64,000 nucleotides of DNA from Hoplostethus atlanticus (lineage: Eukaryota > Chordata > Actinopteri > Trachichthyiformes > Trachichthyidae): contig JAXDDX010000051.1 in NCBI GenBank assembly GCA_034670405.1, positions 277,501 to 341,500 of the forward strand, written 5' to 3'. This document shows positions 25,511 through 36,854 of the stretch, in pieces. The stretch's first letter is position 1. Each line of letters starts with the position of its first letter. The notes under the pieces were generated by a model. The model saw only the letters and a list, made by a program, of their open reading frames with translations, was not told the origin of the DNA and ran no database searches. The position numbers and the translations under genes are program-made.

Positions 25511-28262
25511 CTGTCTCTCGGCTCCACAGCTAGTGAGGGGCATCCGGTTGATGATGTCATCACACATTGGACGGTATGCTGCAATGACACAAACACCCAC
25601 AACAATTGGGGGGGGGGGGAGTCAGCAGTCGTAGTGTCAATTATAGAAAACATCGCAGTCTTGTGGGTGCGAGGCAACCAAAAAGAAAAGCCAAATTTTA
25701 CTTGTTATCCTTGTGAAGGTGTGAAACCTGTGGGAGTAAAAGGGCAAACCATAAATCCTCTGGTAATGTGAATTGGTAAGAGAGGGGCAGACCGAAGCTG
25801 GCTTTCGAACTGTAATCAAACAGAAAAGTGTTAATTCACCAGTCTGTTGAATGTGACCTTTGCAAGAGATTAACAAGGAGGAGCGCAGCTCTGAATGAAT
25901 TGAATGGAATGCGTGTAAATGTTAATTATGAGTTTCTTTTGTTGTTGGTCCTTAGCTTAATCTAGTTTGTGGTTAGATGGAGGTCTGTTGTCTAAGATGT
26001 CAGATTCCAAAATGAAACTGCATTTTTAATTCCCGTAGAAAACATTATCATAAAAGTGTGTTTGCTGAGGCTTTGATGACATTGATTTCAGTGGTGGTTA
26101 ATGAATCAGGTGTGAATGATGAATGCAGATGTAATGCAAAGCACAGGAAGTGGAGGAGTAACGGCTCATTTACCGTGCTGTGTTACTACAGTATGCGCCA
26201 TTAAGCAAAGAGAGTCTGTCAAACCAGAACCTGATCGACTGGTCTCTCTCTCACTCTCTCTCTCTCACTTTCTCTCTCTCTCTACGTCTATCTGCCACTA
26301 CCTCTATCTAATCTACCTCTGTCTTTCTATCTCTCTTCTTACCCTGCTCCATATACGAAGAGTAGAAGAATGAATGAATCAAATAAAAGTAAATTGTTAT
26401 TATATAGTAGTGATTTCAAGTTTCAAGTGTAAGCAAGTGCATTCCTTTGGACACACAGGAAGGCATCTGAATGTCATCATCAACAGAAAGCTAAATTGTT
26501 GGGAGTTTCTGTGACAGTATATCTACTTCAAAGCCTGATGTGTGTTTGTATGTGACTGGTGGTGTTCGTCCATGCATGTGTGCACGAGTGCACGTGTTTA
26601 TACATATAAACACATGGTGTTTCGCAAGTTCGCAGGCGTGGAGATGCTCCCTATTCATTTGAATGAGAGCAGGTGTAGGAGGATTGTGGGAAGGTGAACG
26701 TCAAAACATTCCAAGTGCAGCGGCGAAAGGGTGGCATCAAAAGTCGAGCTCAACTTTATGCAACCTTCAAACATCTGGAACAAGCGTTAATAAATAGAAA
26801 GGTAGGTGACGTTTGATTAATGTTTGTTCATGAAACATCCCCATCCAATCTCTGCCTGTCCTACTGGAGAGAGCATGGAGGAAAAGCAACGTGCATGTAA
26901 TTACAGTGAAGTAACATTAAATTGAGAATTTATTTAGGAATAGACCCCATACCACCAAATCTGTCTACACCGATTTCCACACCCATTAAGCGTCCAAAAT
27001 TTTTGAACATAGCTTTGTCAAGCGGCAGGGGCACTCTCAGTGGACATTCACTGATATACCATAAAACTTTATTTAAGAGGTAAAGCCATTACAGTCAGAC
27101 TATTGTTTCTTCTGGCAGGTCCACAGTACCCGGTATGCCTAAAAGTGATAGAATTTATTGCTATTCTGTAAAGAATTGTGCTGCTCAAATTTGTACATGC
27201 AGTTTAGGTGTACAGCCTAAAAATATTACTGGTAATTTACAAGTGATATCAGATAGTATTACTACTACTAATGATAATAATAGTAATGATAATAATAATA
27301 ACAATGAATATCTGGCCGAAATAGTCGCACAAAACACAAAACCAATTTATCAAAATATGTGATTTATTATTGGTAACACATTGGTAGTCGGCCAGAACAT
27401 ACATACTATCCATCAAAACAGAATGAAACAAAAACTGCCAAAGCAACAAAAAGTGAATGTTTTTACAGTTTTATAGTATATGTGTGTGTGTGTGTGTCTC
27501 TCTCTCTCTTCCTCACATATCAACAGGCAACGGTGATATCATTAGTGGGACATGCTTGCTAACAGCCCATTGGAAGAAACCAGCTGTTGGAGTCGGCCGG
27601 CCCACCTCCCCCCCGGGGCGCTGCCTCTGGGAATGAATCATCAGGTTAGAGTGCACATTCGTCTCCGAAAGGCTAAGTATGGTGGCTAAGAATGGCTACC
27701 ATTGAAAAAGACAGGGATGAAATGTCACCAACCACAAAATAACAACAACAAAAACAACCACATACGGGACAAACAATCAGTTGCAGTTGAGAAAGTGGCT
27801 GTCAGGAGCTAAAGCTGTATTATGCTGCCTCACTTTTGACTACTGTTACTGTGTGTGTTTGTGTGTGTGTGTGCACGTGTGTGTGTGTGCACGTGTGTGT
27901 GTGCGCGCGTGTGTGTGTGCATGCGCGTGTGCGTGTGTGTGTGTATAGGTATTTGTGCATTAGTGTGGGAAGATGGGTGTGCCCAGGTCTGCATTGTGCA
28001 TGGTGTGGGTGTCTGGGGTGAGAAGGTCATGATGACGATGAATGTTGACTGAAGCACCCACATACTACAATCCGTGCATCTTTTTTTTCAGTGTGACATC
28101 CGCCTATTTGAGGTGCCTTCAATATGCGTGATTATTCACATTGTTAGTGGTGACTCATTGTTGTTTGCCCCTACTTTGAGTTGGTTACCTTCAATGCAGC
28201 AATTTGACAAAAGGTTGGTATTTCTCATCTACACCATCATTTACACCAACCAAGCATTTATC
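25511..28262. other. intergenic DNA downstream of adra2d
   Basis: No gene seen. Simple repeats include a G10 run (25610-25619), (CT)n at 26243-26285, (AAT/ATAATA)n at 27270-27305, (GT)n at 27480-27497 followed by CT, and the long GT tract at 27847-27945. The rest is unique. Confidence 0.5.
27847..27945. repeat. interrupted (GT)n microsatellite
   Basis: GT units broken by GCAC, GCGC and GCAT interruptions. Open frames through it in both directions are low-complexity artefacts. Confidence 0.95.
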
Positions 28263-28437
28263 AATACACAGGATTTTATGTTATAATCCTCTGTGCCATA
28301 ATCCAGGGTGTGCATTCATACAGAAGCCCAATTCAGATGTCAGAAAGAATGAAGCACTAATGGCTATGTGGTCATCAGGCTACGCCGTCATAAATCTACA
28401 GGACCATCAGACAGGCAGAACCATTCACTAGCCACCT
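28263..28437 (+). repeat. diverged paired element, copy A
   Basis: Shares an ordered series of blocks with 34535-34711 in the same orientation: aatacacagga, gtgccataatcca, agaagcccaat-cagat, catcaggctac-ccgtcata-atctacag and ccattc-c-ag. Spacing between the first and fourth blocks is about 112 bp here and 115 bp in copy B. It matches no repeat family that I know. Confidence 0.7.
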
Positions 28438-29354
28438 AATCTAAAAGCTACAGGGTTGTGTGTGAGGGTGGAAATATATGATGGCTTTATTATGAATTTA
28501 GCATGATGTTTTCTTATAATTAGTTACAGCTCATAGATAGCTGTCAGCTCATCTCTGACCAAGGACTTTTAAAAGCATTTCTGAAGTGTAATTTAAGGTA
28601 GTGTCCCTATCTCATTAATGGCTGAATGATTCGCTGCCAGACCTCTGGGTCTGATCGGTGACACTGGGCCGCAGATATTTCCCTGGAAAACAATTTATCA
28701 AGACAAATCTATTTTCCAGGAGCTCATTATGATTGCAAGCAATCAGCTCCCATCGTTTCACAGACCACACAGCTTTATGGGGCGTTGTTATACGAGCTGG
28801 CTCTGTCTGAAGAAGGGAGATGACTGAGCATAGAAATGTTTGGGAGTCGTAATTTCACCCTGGGAAGAGGTGCGATACCTCTTTTCAGAATTAGGAATTT
28901 GTCTTGATGACATTGGTGCAAAAACATTTTGACACCTTTCAGGGTTTCACAGCAGAAATGGTAGACTCTTCATATAACTCTCCATATATACAGTCAACCT
29001 TTTACATCTGTGTGCAGCGTGGCATACAATGATTAAATAGAGTACCCCTGTTTTTATCTCGATCCTGCCCTATTTTAGTGACAATAAATGACAAGTAACT
29101 TTTTTACAGTATGAAATACATAGGTGATAGATCCAAGAAGGGCTTGATGTGTGGCAGGAAAAAAGGCAGGAATCCTATCAGTCCACACGCCTGTCACACA
29201 CCTTCAGAAGCCACACAGTTGATGGATCCAGGTAGCATTTTGACGCGTTGACGTGCGTAGAGCATTATGAAAAAGCATTTAACAGAATTTAACAGAGATG
29301 GAGGATTACAAGAACAAAAGACACCCCCCCCACCCCCCTACAAGGCTACTGTGT
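28438..29354. other. unique intergenic DNA, possible conserved noncoding element
   Basis: About 28490-28900 is free of simple repeats and of balanced composition, with homeodomain-like ATTA/TAAT sites. Its look suggests constrained noncoding DNA, but only alignment could show that. The rest holds nothing recognisable apart from C-runs near 29323-29338. Confidence 0.3.
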
Positions 29355-29427
29355 TGTCCTGTAATTGTCCCAATTAAAAGTAACAACTCTCTTTCTGTCA
29401 TTCCCAGCCTTTGTGCTGGAATCAGAA
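29355..29427 (+). repeat. 73-bp inverted repeat, left arm
   Basis: Reverse complement of 29937-30009 with one mismatch in 73 bases. The arms begin TGTCCTGTAATTGTCCCAAT here and end with GGAATCAGAA. The spacer is 509 bp. No transposase or known terminal motif is seen. Confidence 0.95.
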
Positions 29428-29936
29428 CTCCATATCTCTCCACGTGTGACAGACTGCAGAAAGAATATCTGTTCAGTGACACAAGAATAGCGAAGTGAAT
29501 GTGAGGGGGGGGAGGGCAGCTGAAGGGGCTGCTCTAGTGTCTGTAATAACTGTCTAGTGGGTACTGATGGACAGGTTGGTGGGCGTTGAAGGAGATTATA
29601 CCTAAGCACTCCGTTATTTCATCTCTGCAGCGCTTAATGGTGCTCACTTAATGAAAGCAGATGGTTAGTGGTTAGCAGCGTGTTGTTGTTCTGCATGTAT
29701 TTGGCCAAGTGTGTTTGTATATTTTGTATATCCATGGATTTCCTCTGATACTATACATGCAATAAACAATATGGGTTGCAGCCAGTGCACCTAGCAATAA
29801 TGAACAATAATATCAGGATAATTAACAACATCTAGATAGATGGATAGAGGTGGGGAGAAAGAGACAGAGAGAAGGAGGGAATCTGGGGTGACATGTTTGT
29901 CTTGAAATGTTTTATATAGATCTACCGCTTACTGCT

Positions 29937-30009
29937 TTCTGATTCCAGCACAAAGGCTGGGAATGACAGAAAGAGAGATGTTACTTTTAATTGGGACAAT
30001 TACAGGACA
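29937..30009 (-). repeat. 73-bp inverted repeat, right arm
   Basis: Partner of 29355-29427, reading TTCTGATTCCAGCACAAAGG on the plus strand. The 509-bp spacer contains a short G-run (29504-29512) and a TAGATAGATGGATAGA run near 29833-29848 but no gene. Confidence 0.95.
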
Positions 30010-31159
30010 TGTGTGCATCAGTAAGTAACATATTTACTGCTGTCCAAAAGAGTAATGTTTGCCTGGAACACTACTGCTGAGCTGCTGAGAAGGAGGATGG
30101 GACGCTCTTGCAGCCCCACTTTGTGATTTAGACTTGGATTTTTACAGGATTACAAATCTTGTTAAGTGTAGCTTTAAAGTAATATACATGAATATGATTT
30201 CAAACATCAAACAGGAAAAAATAGAAAAATTGCTAGTTAGCTCTCTAGTGAACACAAGAGTTGCCATAGCAACCAATAAACCAGCATGGCTGGAAGGTGT
30301 CTTTGACCAATCAGATTGCTCAGCTGAAACTACCTGTTGAACAAAGAAGCCCCTCTTCAAGTGTCTGAAAAATTCTATTCATTGTCAAAGGAGCAAAATC
30401 TTAATCTTAATCTGAATTTTGGCCCACTGGTTTCTAGCTTCAGGAGAGAATATTGCTTATAAAAATGATTAGATTGTCCAAAACCAAAGCTTTGCACTGT
30501 ATATATTGCATACTCTAGGCCTGTAAAACTGTACCAATATTGCCAAGGCACATTCCTGCACATTTATTATACTGGAAATGAAACTGATTTTGATCATGAT
30601 ATGAATTCTTAAATTATGTTGGGATCCCCTTTAAGATTTGATGTTATTAAAATTCACGGTTGAGCCTTCTGGAGGCGATGTGGGCCTAATTAAACATAAC
30701 ACTTGAGATGGCCCCGTGATAACCCCAAGAATATACCTGCTCTCACCCATCTCCCATTCCTCTAACATCAAAGCCAGGTTTCTGCATAGGTGCTCACCAT
30801 AAATTCAACAAGCACAATAACAGCTACATCAGATCGTGTGCATTGGTAAAGACAAATAAATCAATAGGATGGTATTTTCTGTAAAATTTCAACCTTTCAG
30901 TGTAACTAAAAGCAGGACTCTCTGACTGGAACCCTGCAAACCGCAGAAAGGAAATGCATTACTGGTAATTACCAGTATCATAGCAAATTGGAAGAGGTGT
31001 GCCAGTGAGCATGAATCCAAATGGAGTAGATTATGTTGTGGGTATAATCATGACATGTGTCCCATTTGTTTCAACGGAGTGATGAATGAAGACGTCAGTT
31101 GACATATTATGGTAAATGACAAGGGGAGAAGATAGGAGAGAGAGGAAAAGGGAGGTGGG
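30010..31159. other. unique intergenic DNA
   Basis: No gene, RNA or clear repeat. The short stretch around 30640-30760 is repeat-free with a TAATTAAA site. Confidence 0.4.
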
Positions 31160-31207
31160 GGGGCAGAGAGAGAGAGAGAGTGAGAGAGAGAGGGAGAGGG
31201 AGAGGGA

Positions 31208-31256
<49 letters not shown>

Positions 31257-31262
31257 AGAGAG
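31160..31262. repeat. (GA)n / (GGGAGA)n microsatellite
   Basis: GA units with GGGAGA interruptions. Smaller GA tracts lie at 31401-31442. The Leu/Ser-rich open frames on the minus strand are artefacts of this repeat. Confidence 0.95.
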
Positions 31263-33641
31263 GGAGCCTGGTAAAGTCCCAGGATCATTTGATATTGTCA
31301 AAACAAACACCTAATTGAAACTAGACCCAAAGGGATTCAGGTTCACGAGCAGCAGGTGTGTGTTTTGTGTGTGTGTCTGCAAGAGGGTGAAAGAGAGGGT
31401 GAGAGAGAGAGAGAGAGAGAGAGACAGGAAAAGAGAGAGAGAGCGAAGTGAGAGCACAACCCACTTTGGCGGGAACACAAAGTCCATCTCATCTATATGC
31501 TAAAGCCCTCGTTCTATTTGCCTGACAAGATTCTGAAACCACTCGTCTCTACCTTTTCCATCACCAAGCTGCCTGCCCTGCTAATTCCTGTATATATTAC
31601 AGCCTACAGCTTCATTTGGACTGTCATCTTCTCATGCAGCAGTCCCCTTGTTGTCAAAGCTGATGTGATTCTCGCTTCCCGTCATTGAGAATAATCCTAT
31701 TTCCCAGAGAAAAAAGGCTCATCTTTCATATCAATGCCAGAGGTAAATTAGTGTGAGGCCCAGGCATGGAAAATGGACATGATAGCCCATATTTATGGGT
31801 GAATTGGGTTATGTAGCCCGCAAAAACACACATGGAAGCAAACCGGTATTCTCTCTGGAAAATCCCACCAAATCTGAAGACAGTGAAGACAAGACCTGTG
31901 TACATTAAACAATAAAATGGCTCTGTGTGCCGGGGAGCATATGGGTTTGGAACCCCTGGGACACCGCCGGGACATTGTGCATAATTGAAAAGGACATTAC
32001 AAAAACAACTGCGTGGCAAAAATATTGAGTGCTAGAAAATCTGTGCTTTCTAATTTTCACTGTCTTCATTTCCTTCAGATGCAATACAAAATCAAAAAGC
32101 CTCTTTTTTGCTCCTGCAGCATACAGAGGAGTGCTTGGCCACAAATTGAGTTCATTGCTCCCCTTAGAGGCTGCATTTGTAAATATTTGAGCGGTGAAAC
32201 ATGAAGCATAATTGTTCAAGAGAAATCAGGTGGGAGACAAATATTCTTTTGTTTGATCTATAGACAAGTGGCAGGCTAGGATGACTGGACTTTGTCACCA
32301 TGTCTGCATTGTTCTTTAAAATGAAGTGATAACATTGTCTAGTTGCAGAACATTACACTACATTATCCAAGATAAATAATAGCCTATTATTTGCAAAAGA
32401 GACCATGTTGGCATTGTTGCAAAGCCCCAATACTGGCTCCAAGAAGTGCTATCTGTAAAGAGAGTGGGCCCAATACTGCACAACAATATGAACCATTGAG
32501 AGCTGATCTTCTAACCTGATGCAAAGTCTGCGAGAAATATTTACATTACATCACATTACCACATTACCATATCTGAGAGGTTTTTCTAGCCTGTGCTTGC
32601 TGATCTTTGTTCAGATTCTGCAGATACGCCTTTAAACTATGGCAATGAATTCATAGCATCCCTTCCCAACAAAGGTCAGCCTTAAAATGGCTCTTAGAGG
32701 AAGTCTGCAGGGAGCCACATTATTTGCTCACTCTTTCGCAGGGTACTGTTAATCAATACAGCGTTGTACCTTGGTGTGTTTGCATGTGTGTACTTGTGCA
32801 TGTGCCTGTGTGTGTTTGTGTGTGTGTAGGACTTACGCTTTACTACCTCAGAATTCAACACGTTTTGATCTTTGTAGTGAGAGTGAGAAACACAGAGACA
32901 GAAGTACTGCTTTCCAAAATATACTCTTTATGTGCTCTCTCTTTGCCCCTCTAACCTCCTCCATCTGTCTCTCCTCTCATCTGGACATAACACATAGCAC
33001 AGTTAAACTCCTAAATACCGAGTATACCTGAATATACCACAAGAAGCTTAAGCTTAAGCTTACCAGAAGAGCCTTTCAGTGTGGAGTTAGAGGTGGGGTG
33101 GAGAGTGGGGCGCCGCTGAAAAAGAGATGCAAAATGTGAAAAATGAGAGGGTGAGAGAACGGCTACACATGGGGAGCAGAGAGGTAGACGGTGTCAGTGT
33201 GGGGGCCTGGCTGTGAATACTGATAGCATAATCATTTGTGTTTCGATTGTGCATTACAGAGCTAGTCACTGGTGGCGGGGGGGGGGGAACAGCAAAGTAG
33301 GAGAGCTTTTTGGAGGATGACATCTGGAGCAATCTCTCACTATCTCTCTCACATTTTTGGGTTTCTGGGGGAATTACTCGGGTCATGGGTGAATTTTCTG
33401 AGAGAAATGAAGACATTGACTCAAAGCACTCGATTAGGCAATACTCAAGACTTACTTGATGTGATGCTCAAAATGTTGAACTCGTATTATGAATGCATGG
33501 GAAACAGTTGACAACTTCTCAGCTCATAAAAAACACGTCACACTCCTGCTAGGCTTGTCCCAAGAAGTTGATCAAGCCTAGAATGTGGATGTTTACACAC
33601 ATCAGACATCACCATACATCATTAACAGTCCTGACAGCTAG

Positions 33642-33685
<44 letters not shown>

Positions 33686-34534
33686 CGTGTGTATCTGCAA
33701 GCATCTGTGAGTGTGCGTGTGTTTGCATGTGTGTATTACGCCTCCTGCCCTCTCCATATGGAGCCTGTCCAGGGTTCCACAGTAGTCAGTTCTCACAGGA
33801 TCCCCCCCACCCCCCACCCCCACCCCCCCCCGAGGGAATCGTATGATAAACAGCCAAGCTTATTCTGGAACTGCCCCTGCCCCCTCCCTCCCATCAGCCC
33901 TTCTCTCCATCATCTCCCCCTCTCCTCTCTTCCTCCTCCTTTTTCCCCTTCTTGCATCTGGTGACCTTTCCTCCCCAGCGACCGTTTGGCTAAGTGGGAA
34001 CTCGGAGCAGAAATATCAAAACAACATGCCAGACGCAAGGCAAGGCAGGAGATAAGAGACAAACAGCCTGCAGATTTTGTGGAGTCCCGAATCCCCCCCC
34101 CCCAACCCCCAACCCCACCCACCTACACCACTGTACATACAGCAGCAGGCAAGCGATCGCTGATACGCTTCGGAGGGTACAAATTATAGGGCCAATAGTG
34201 TAGATTTCAATTGCAGGGATCTGTCTGTGATTTTGTAGACCTCCCAAAGGTGGAGCATCCATACTTCCATCACAGTGTTATTTTGCACGAGCAATGAACT
34301 TATCATTCTGCTGCAACATTGGGATTTGTGGAGCAAACAAGAACATTTGCAAACAGGCCAATTAATATTGCAAAGCTTTACTGTGTTAAATCTGCTGCAG
34401 TAGAAAAATGAAAGGAGCTGTGGACCCGGGCATTAAAAGATTAACGATAGTCCAACAACAGAACTAGCAGGAAAAAAACATTTTCTTGTTGTTTGGTGTG
34501 GATGTTGTTGGACAAACTTGATTTATTATTCATT
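31263..34534. other. intergenic DNA with several simple repeats
   Basis: No gene found. There are GT-rich stretches at 32778-32828 and (GT)n at 33643-33678, a G-run at 33279-33287, C-rich runs at 33801-33830 and 34094-34120, and a triple AAGCTT-like palindromic run near 33045-33061. The part from about 31690 to 32220 is unique and may be conserved noncoding DNA. Confidence 0.4.
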
Positions 34535-34711
34535 AATACACAGGACAAGATGTTACCTTGTGCCATAATCCAAGACACTTGTAGAAGCCCAATCCAGATA
34601 AAAAATACAAGTGATACAACCACCACCAATTGAACACCATAACAAACATCAGGCTACACCGTCATAGATCTACAGAGTCATTCCTCAGATGGCACCATTC
34701 GCCAGTTACCT
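34535..34711 (+). repeat. diverged paired element, copy B
   Basis: Second copy of the element at 28263-28437, same orientation and block order, about 6.3 kb away. The blocks diverge by scattered substitutions and small indels, so the duplication is old. It has no coding potential. Confidence 0.7.
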
Positions 34712-36390
34712 GCCCTAGCCAACAGCGGTATGTGTCATGTCATTGGGGTTATCAAGTGGGCACCTTCCTTCACCGATGTCTCGTTGAGTTGGGCCCATGA
34801 CACGATATATAAAACTCAGAGCAAATACATGTGGCAAGCTCCCAGCTGTTCCTGGCCTATGATCACTTCCACTGTTGTGACGATAACCGTAATTTCAACA
34901 CTACTTCACTACCATTGCAAAAGATTGAATTCAGTATTCAATTTTATAAACCTTCAATGCTTTCACCCAGTGTGTTCTGCAAGCTCAAATTCCATTTCAA
35001 CATTTCAATATATAAAATAACAATGAAAATATAGTGCAAAAATGCATCTGAAATAAAAATAAAATTTCTTTAAAAAATCAATTCATAAAATTACATATTT
35101 CACAATATTTTTGGTGTAACATATTTTGTTGAATGTTGGGTATCTGCAGTGAGTGTATAGGGCCTAGATTTTTTGTGTTACTATTTTTAACAAAAATACT
35201 AAATGAGCAGATTTAAAATTTAGATCAAAATATGGGAGGAAATTTGGAGAAATGGCACAATGAGAGAACACTGGGAGATGAGTCTCCCAGGAAATTTGGG
35301 AGTAAGGAGGACAAGGGCTAAAGATAGTTTCCTGTGTCACAGTAACCAAAAACAACTTTTGGAAATGGAATGGAATTGGAATTTGGAACCTACCCTGTCA
35401 GACCATTCACTTCTCCTCACAACATTACTGAATTGACCTAAACTGACCCCACCACAATTTTTTCAGGTATCTCTCTTTTTATAGACTGGTTGTTGTGTAT
35501 TTATTTGTTTATTTGTGCACAGCTGATTCTGCATTGGACCGCCATGATGGCGCCAGCTGTGGTTACTAAACAGAGATTTGTGACGCAACTGCAAAGTCTC
35601 TATAGACAGAGCAGTAGTCAGTCCAGTCAAACAGCTGAAAACAGGCCACCGTGTCTTGAACTGAATCCTAGTCCACTTAAACTGGTTGACAAAACTGGTG
35701 CCAGGAGCAAAATATGGAACTATTTTTCTTACAGGGCCAACAAAGAAACCCCAACCCACTTATCAAAACCCCTGCGCATTAGTTGCTACAAAGCTGTCCA
35801 AGTCAAGCATGAGAAACAAATTTCTTGACGGTTTTTCTTGTTTGTCATGATGATTTAGTAGTGTTGATTTTTTAATATTAAACTTCGTATTGCTATTGAA
35901 GTCAAAAGTCTGGCATCGTGACAACACTAACCTCTCCACTCCACAACAAGCATTAGTCATAAGACAAAAGCGTGACACAGAAGACAGAGCTGTGATATTA
36001 TGATTTAAACTTTTGCAATTCCAGCTGCATTATGCTGCGAAAGAATCACACTGAAGCCGCATTACATCAGCCTCTACCTATCTGGACCTCTTCCTTTTTT
36101 TCTAACAAAGATGAGTAAATATCTAATTTGCAGAAATGCTTTCATCATATGACACTTTGGCCTCTGCAATATCCGTGTGCCACTTGATGCATTGTGTTTC
36201 ATTCATCTCTCCCTATGGGAGATTTTTCCTGATTAGTGTTTGCTCCTAGCATTAGCAGCCCCCTTCCACTCAATCTCCCCAAAGTGCAAAAAGGTGATTC
36301 TAATAAAAACTATGTTGTGTAAAAAAGCAACTGCCACATGAATCATATGAATGTGTCTTCATTCCTAAATGGAAAAGTTATTCTCATGAC
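34712..36390. other. unique intergenic DNA
   Basis: A/T-rich. A 112-codon open frame at 35490-35828 shows no domain or known similarity and is probably chance. No RNA gene or clear mobile element. Confidence 0.45.
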
Positions 36391-36477
36391 ACATGGAGTT
36401 TGAGAGAGAGAGAGAGAGAGAGAGAAAGAGACCCTGATAGGTTTCCACAGATCGTTGAATGAATGAACATGGAGTTT

Positions 36478-36552
<75 letters not shown>

Positions 36553-36579
36553 CTGATAGGTTTCCACAGATCGTTGAAT
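36391..36579 (+). repeat. tandem duplication carrying (GA)n tracts
   Basis: Two copies (36391-36460 and 36467-36579) each read acatggagttt, then a GA tract, then accctgataggtttccacag atcgttgaat. The flanks of the tract are identical apart from the T-run, while the GA tract is about 25-30 bp in the first and about 70 bp in the second. Confidence 0.95.
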
Positions 36580-36809
36580 TTTTTTAATGGGATAGGAAGC
36601 CGTTTTATTAATTTGTGGCTTTTTCGTTTTGATGCCAGAGATGAAAATGAAACAGAGCAGCAAAGTAGAACAGATAAATAAATGGTGTGACTCTTCACAA
36701 GTTCTAATCCTGGATGGCAGCGCATACTTTAGCTATTGGATTGCCTATTTAGAGATCAAGTTGTTTATGTGCAAATCTAGTATTTGAGAACTGCTTGAAC
36801 AAATGCTAT

Positions 36810-36854
<45 letters not shown>

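Noticed and set aside
33045-33061. AAGCTTAAGCTTAAGCTT palindromic run as a regulatory site
   Set aside because: Too short and without context; most likely a chance or slippage product.
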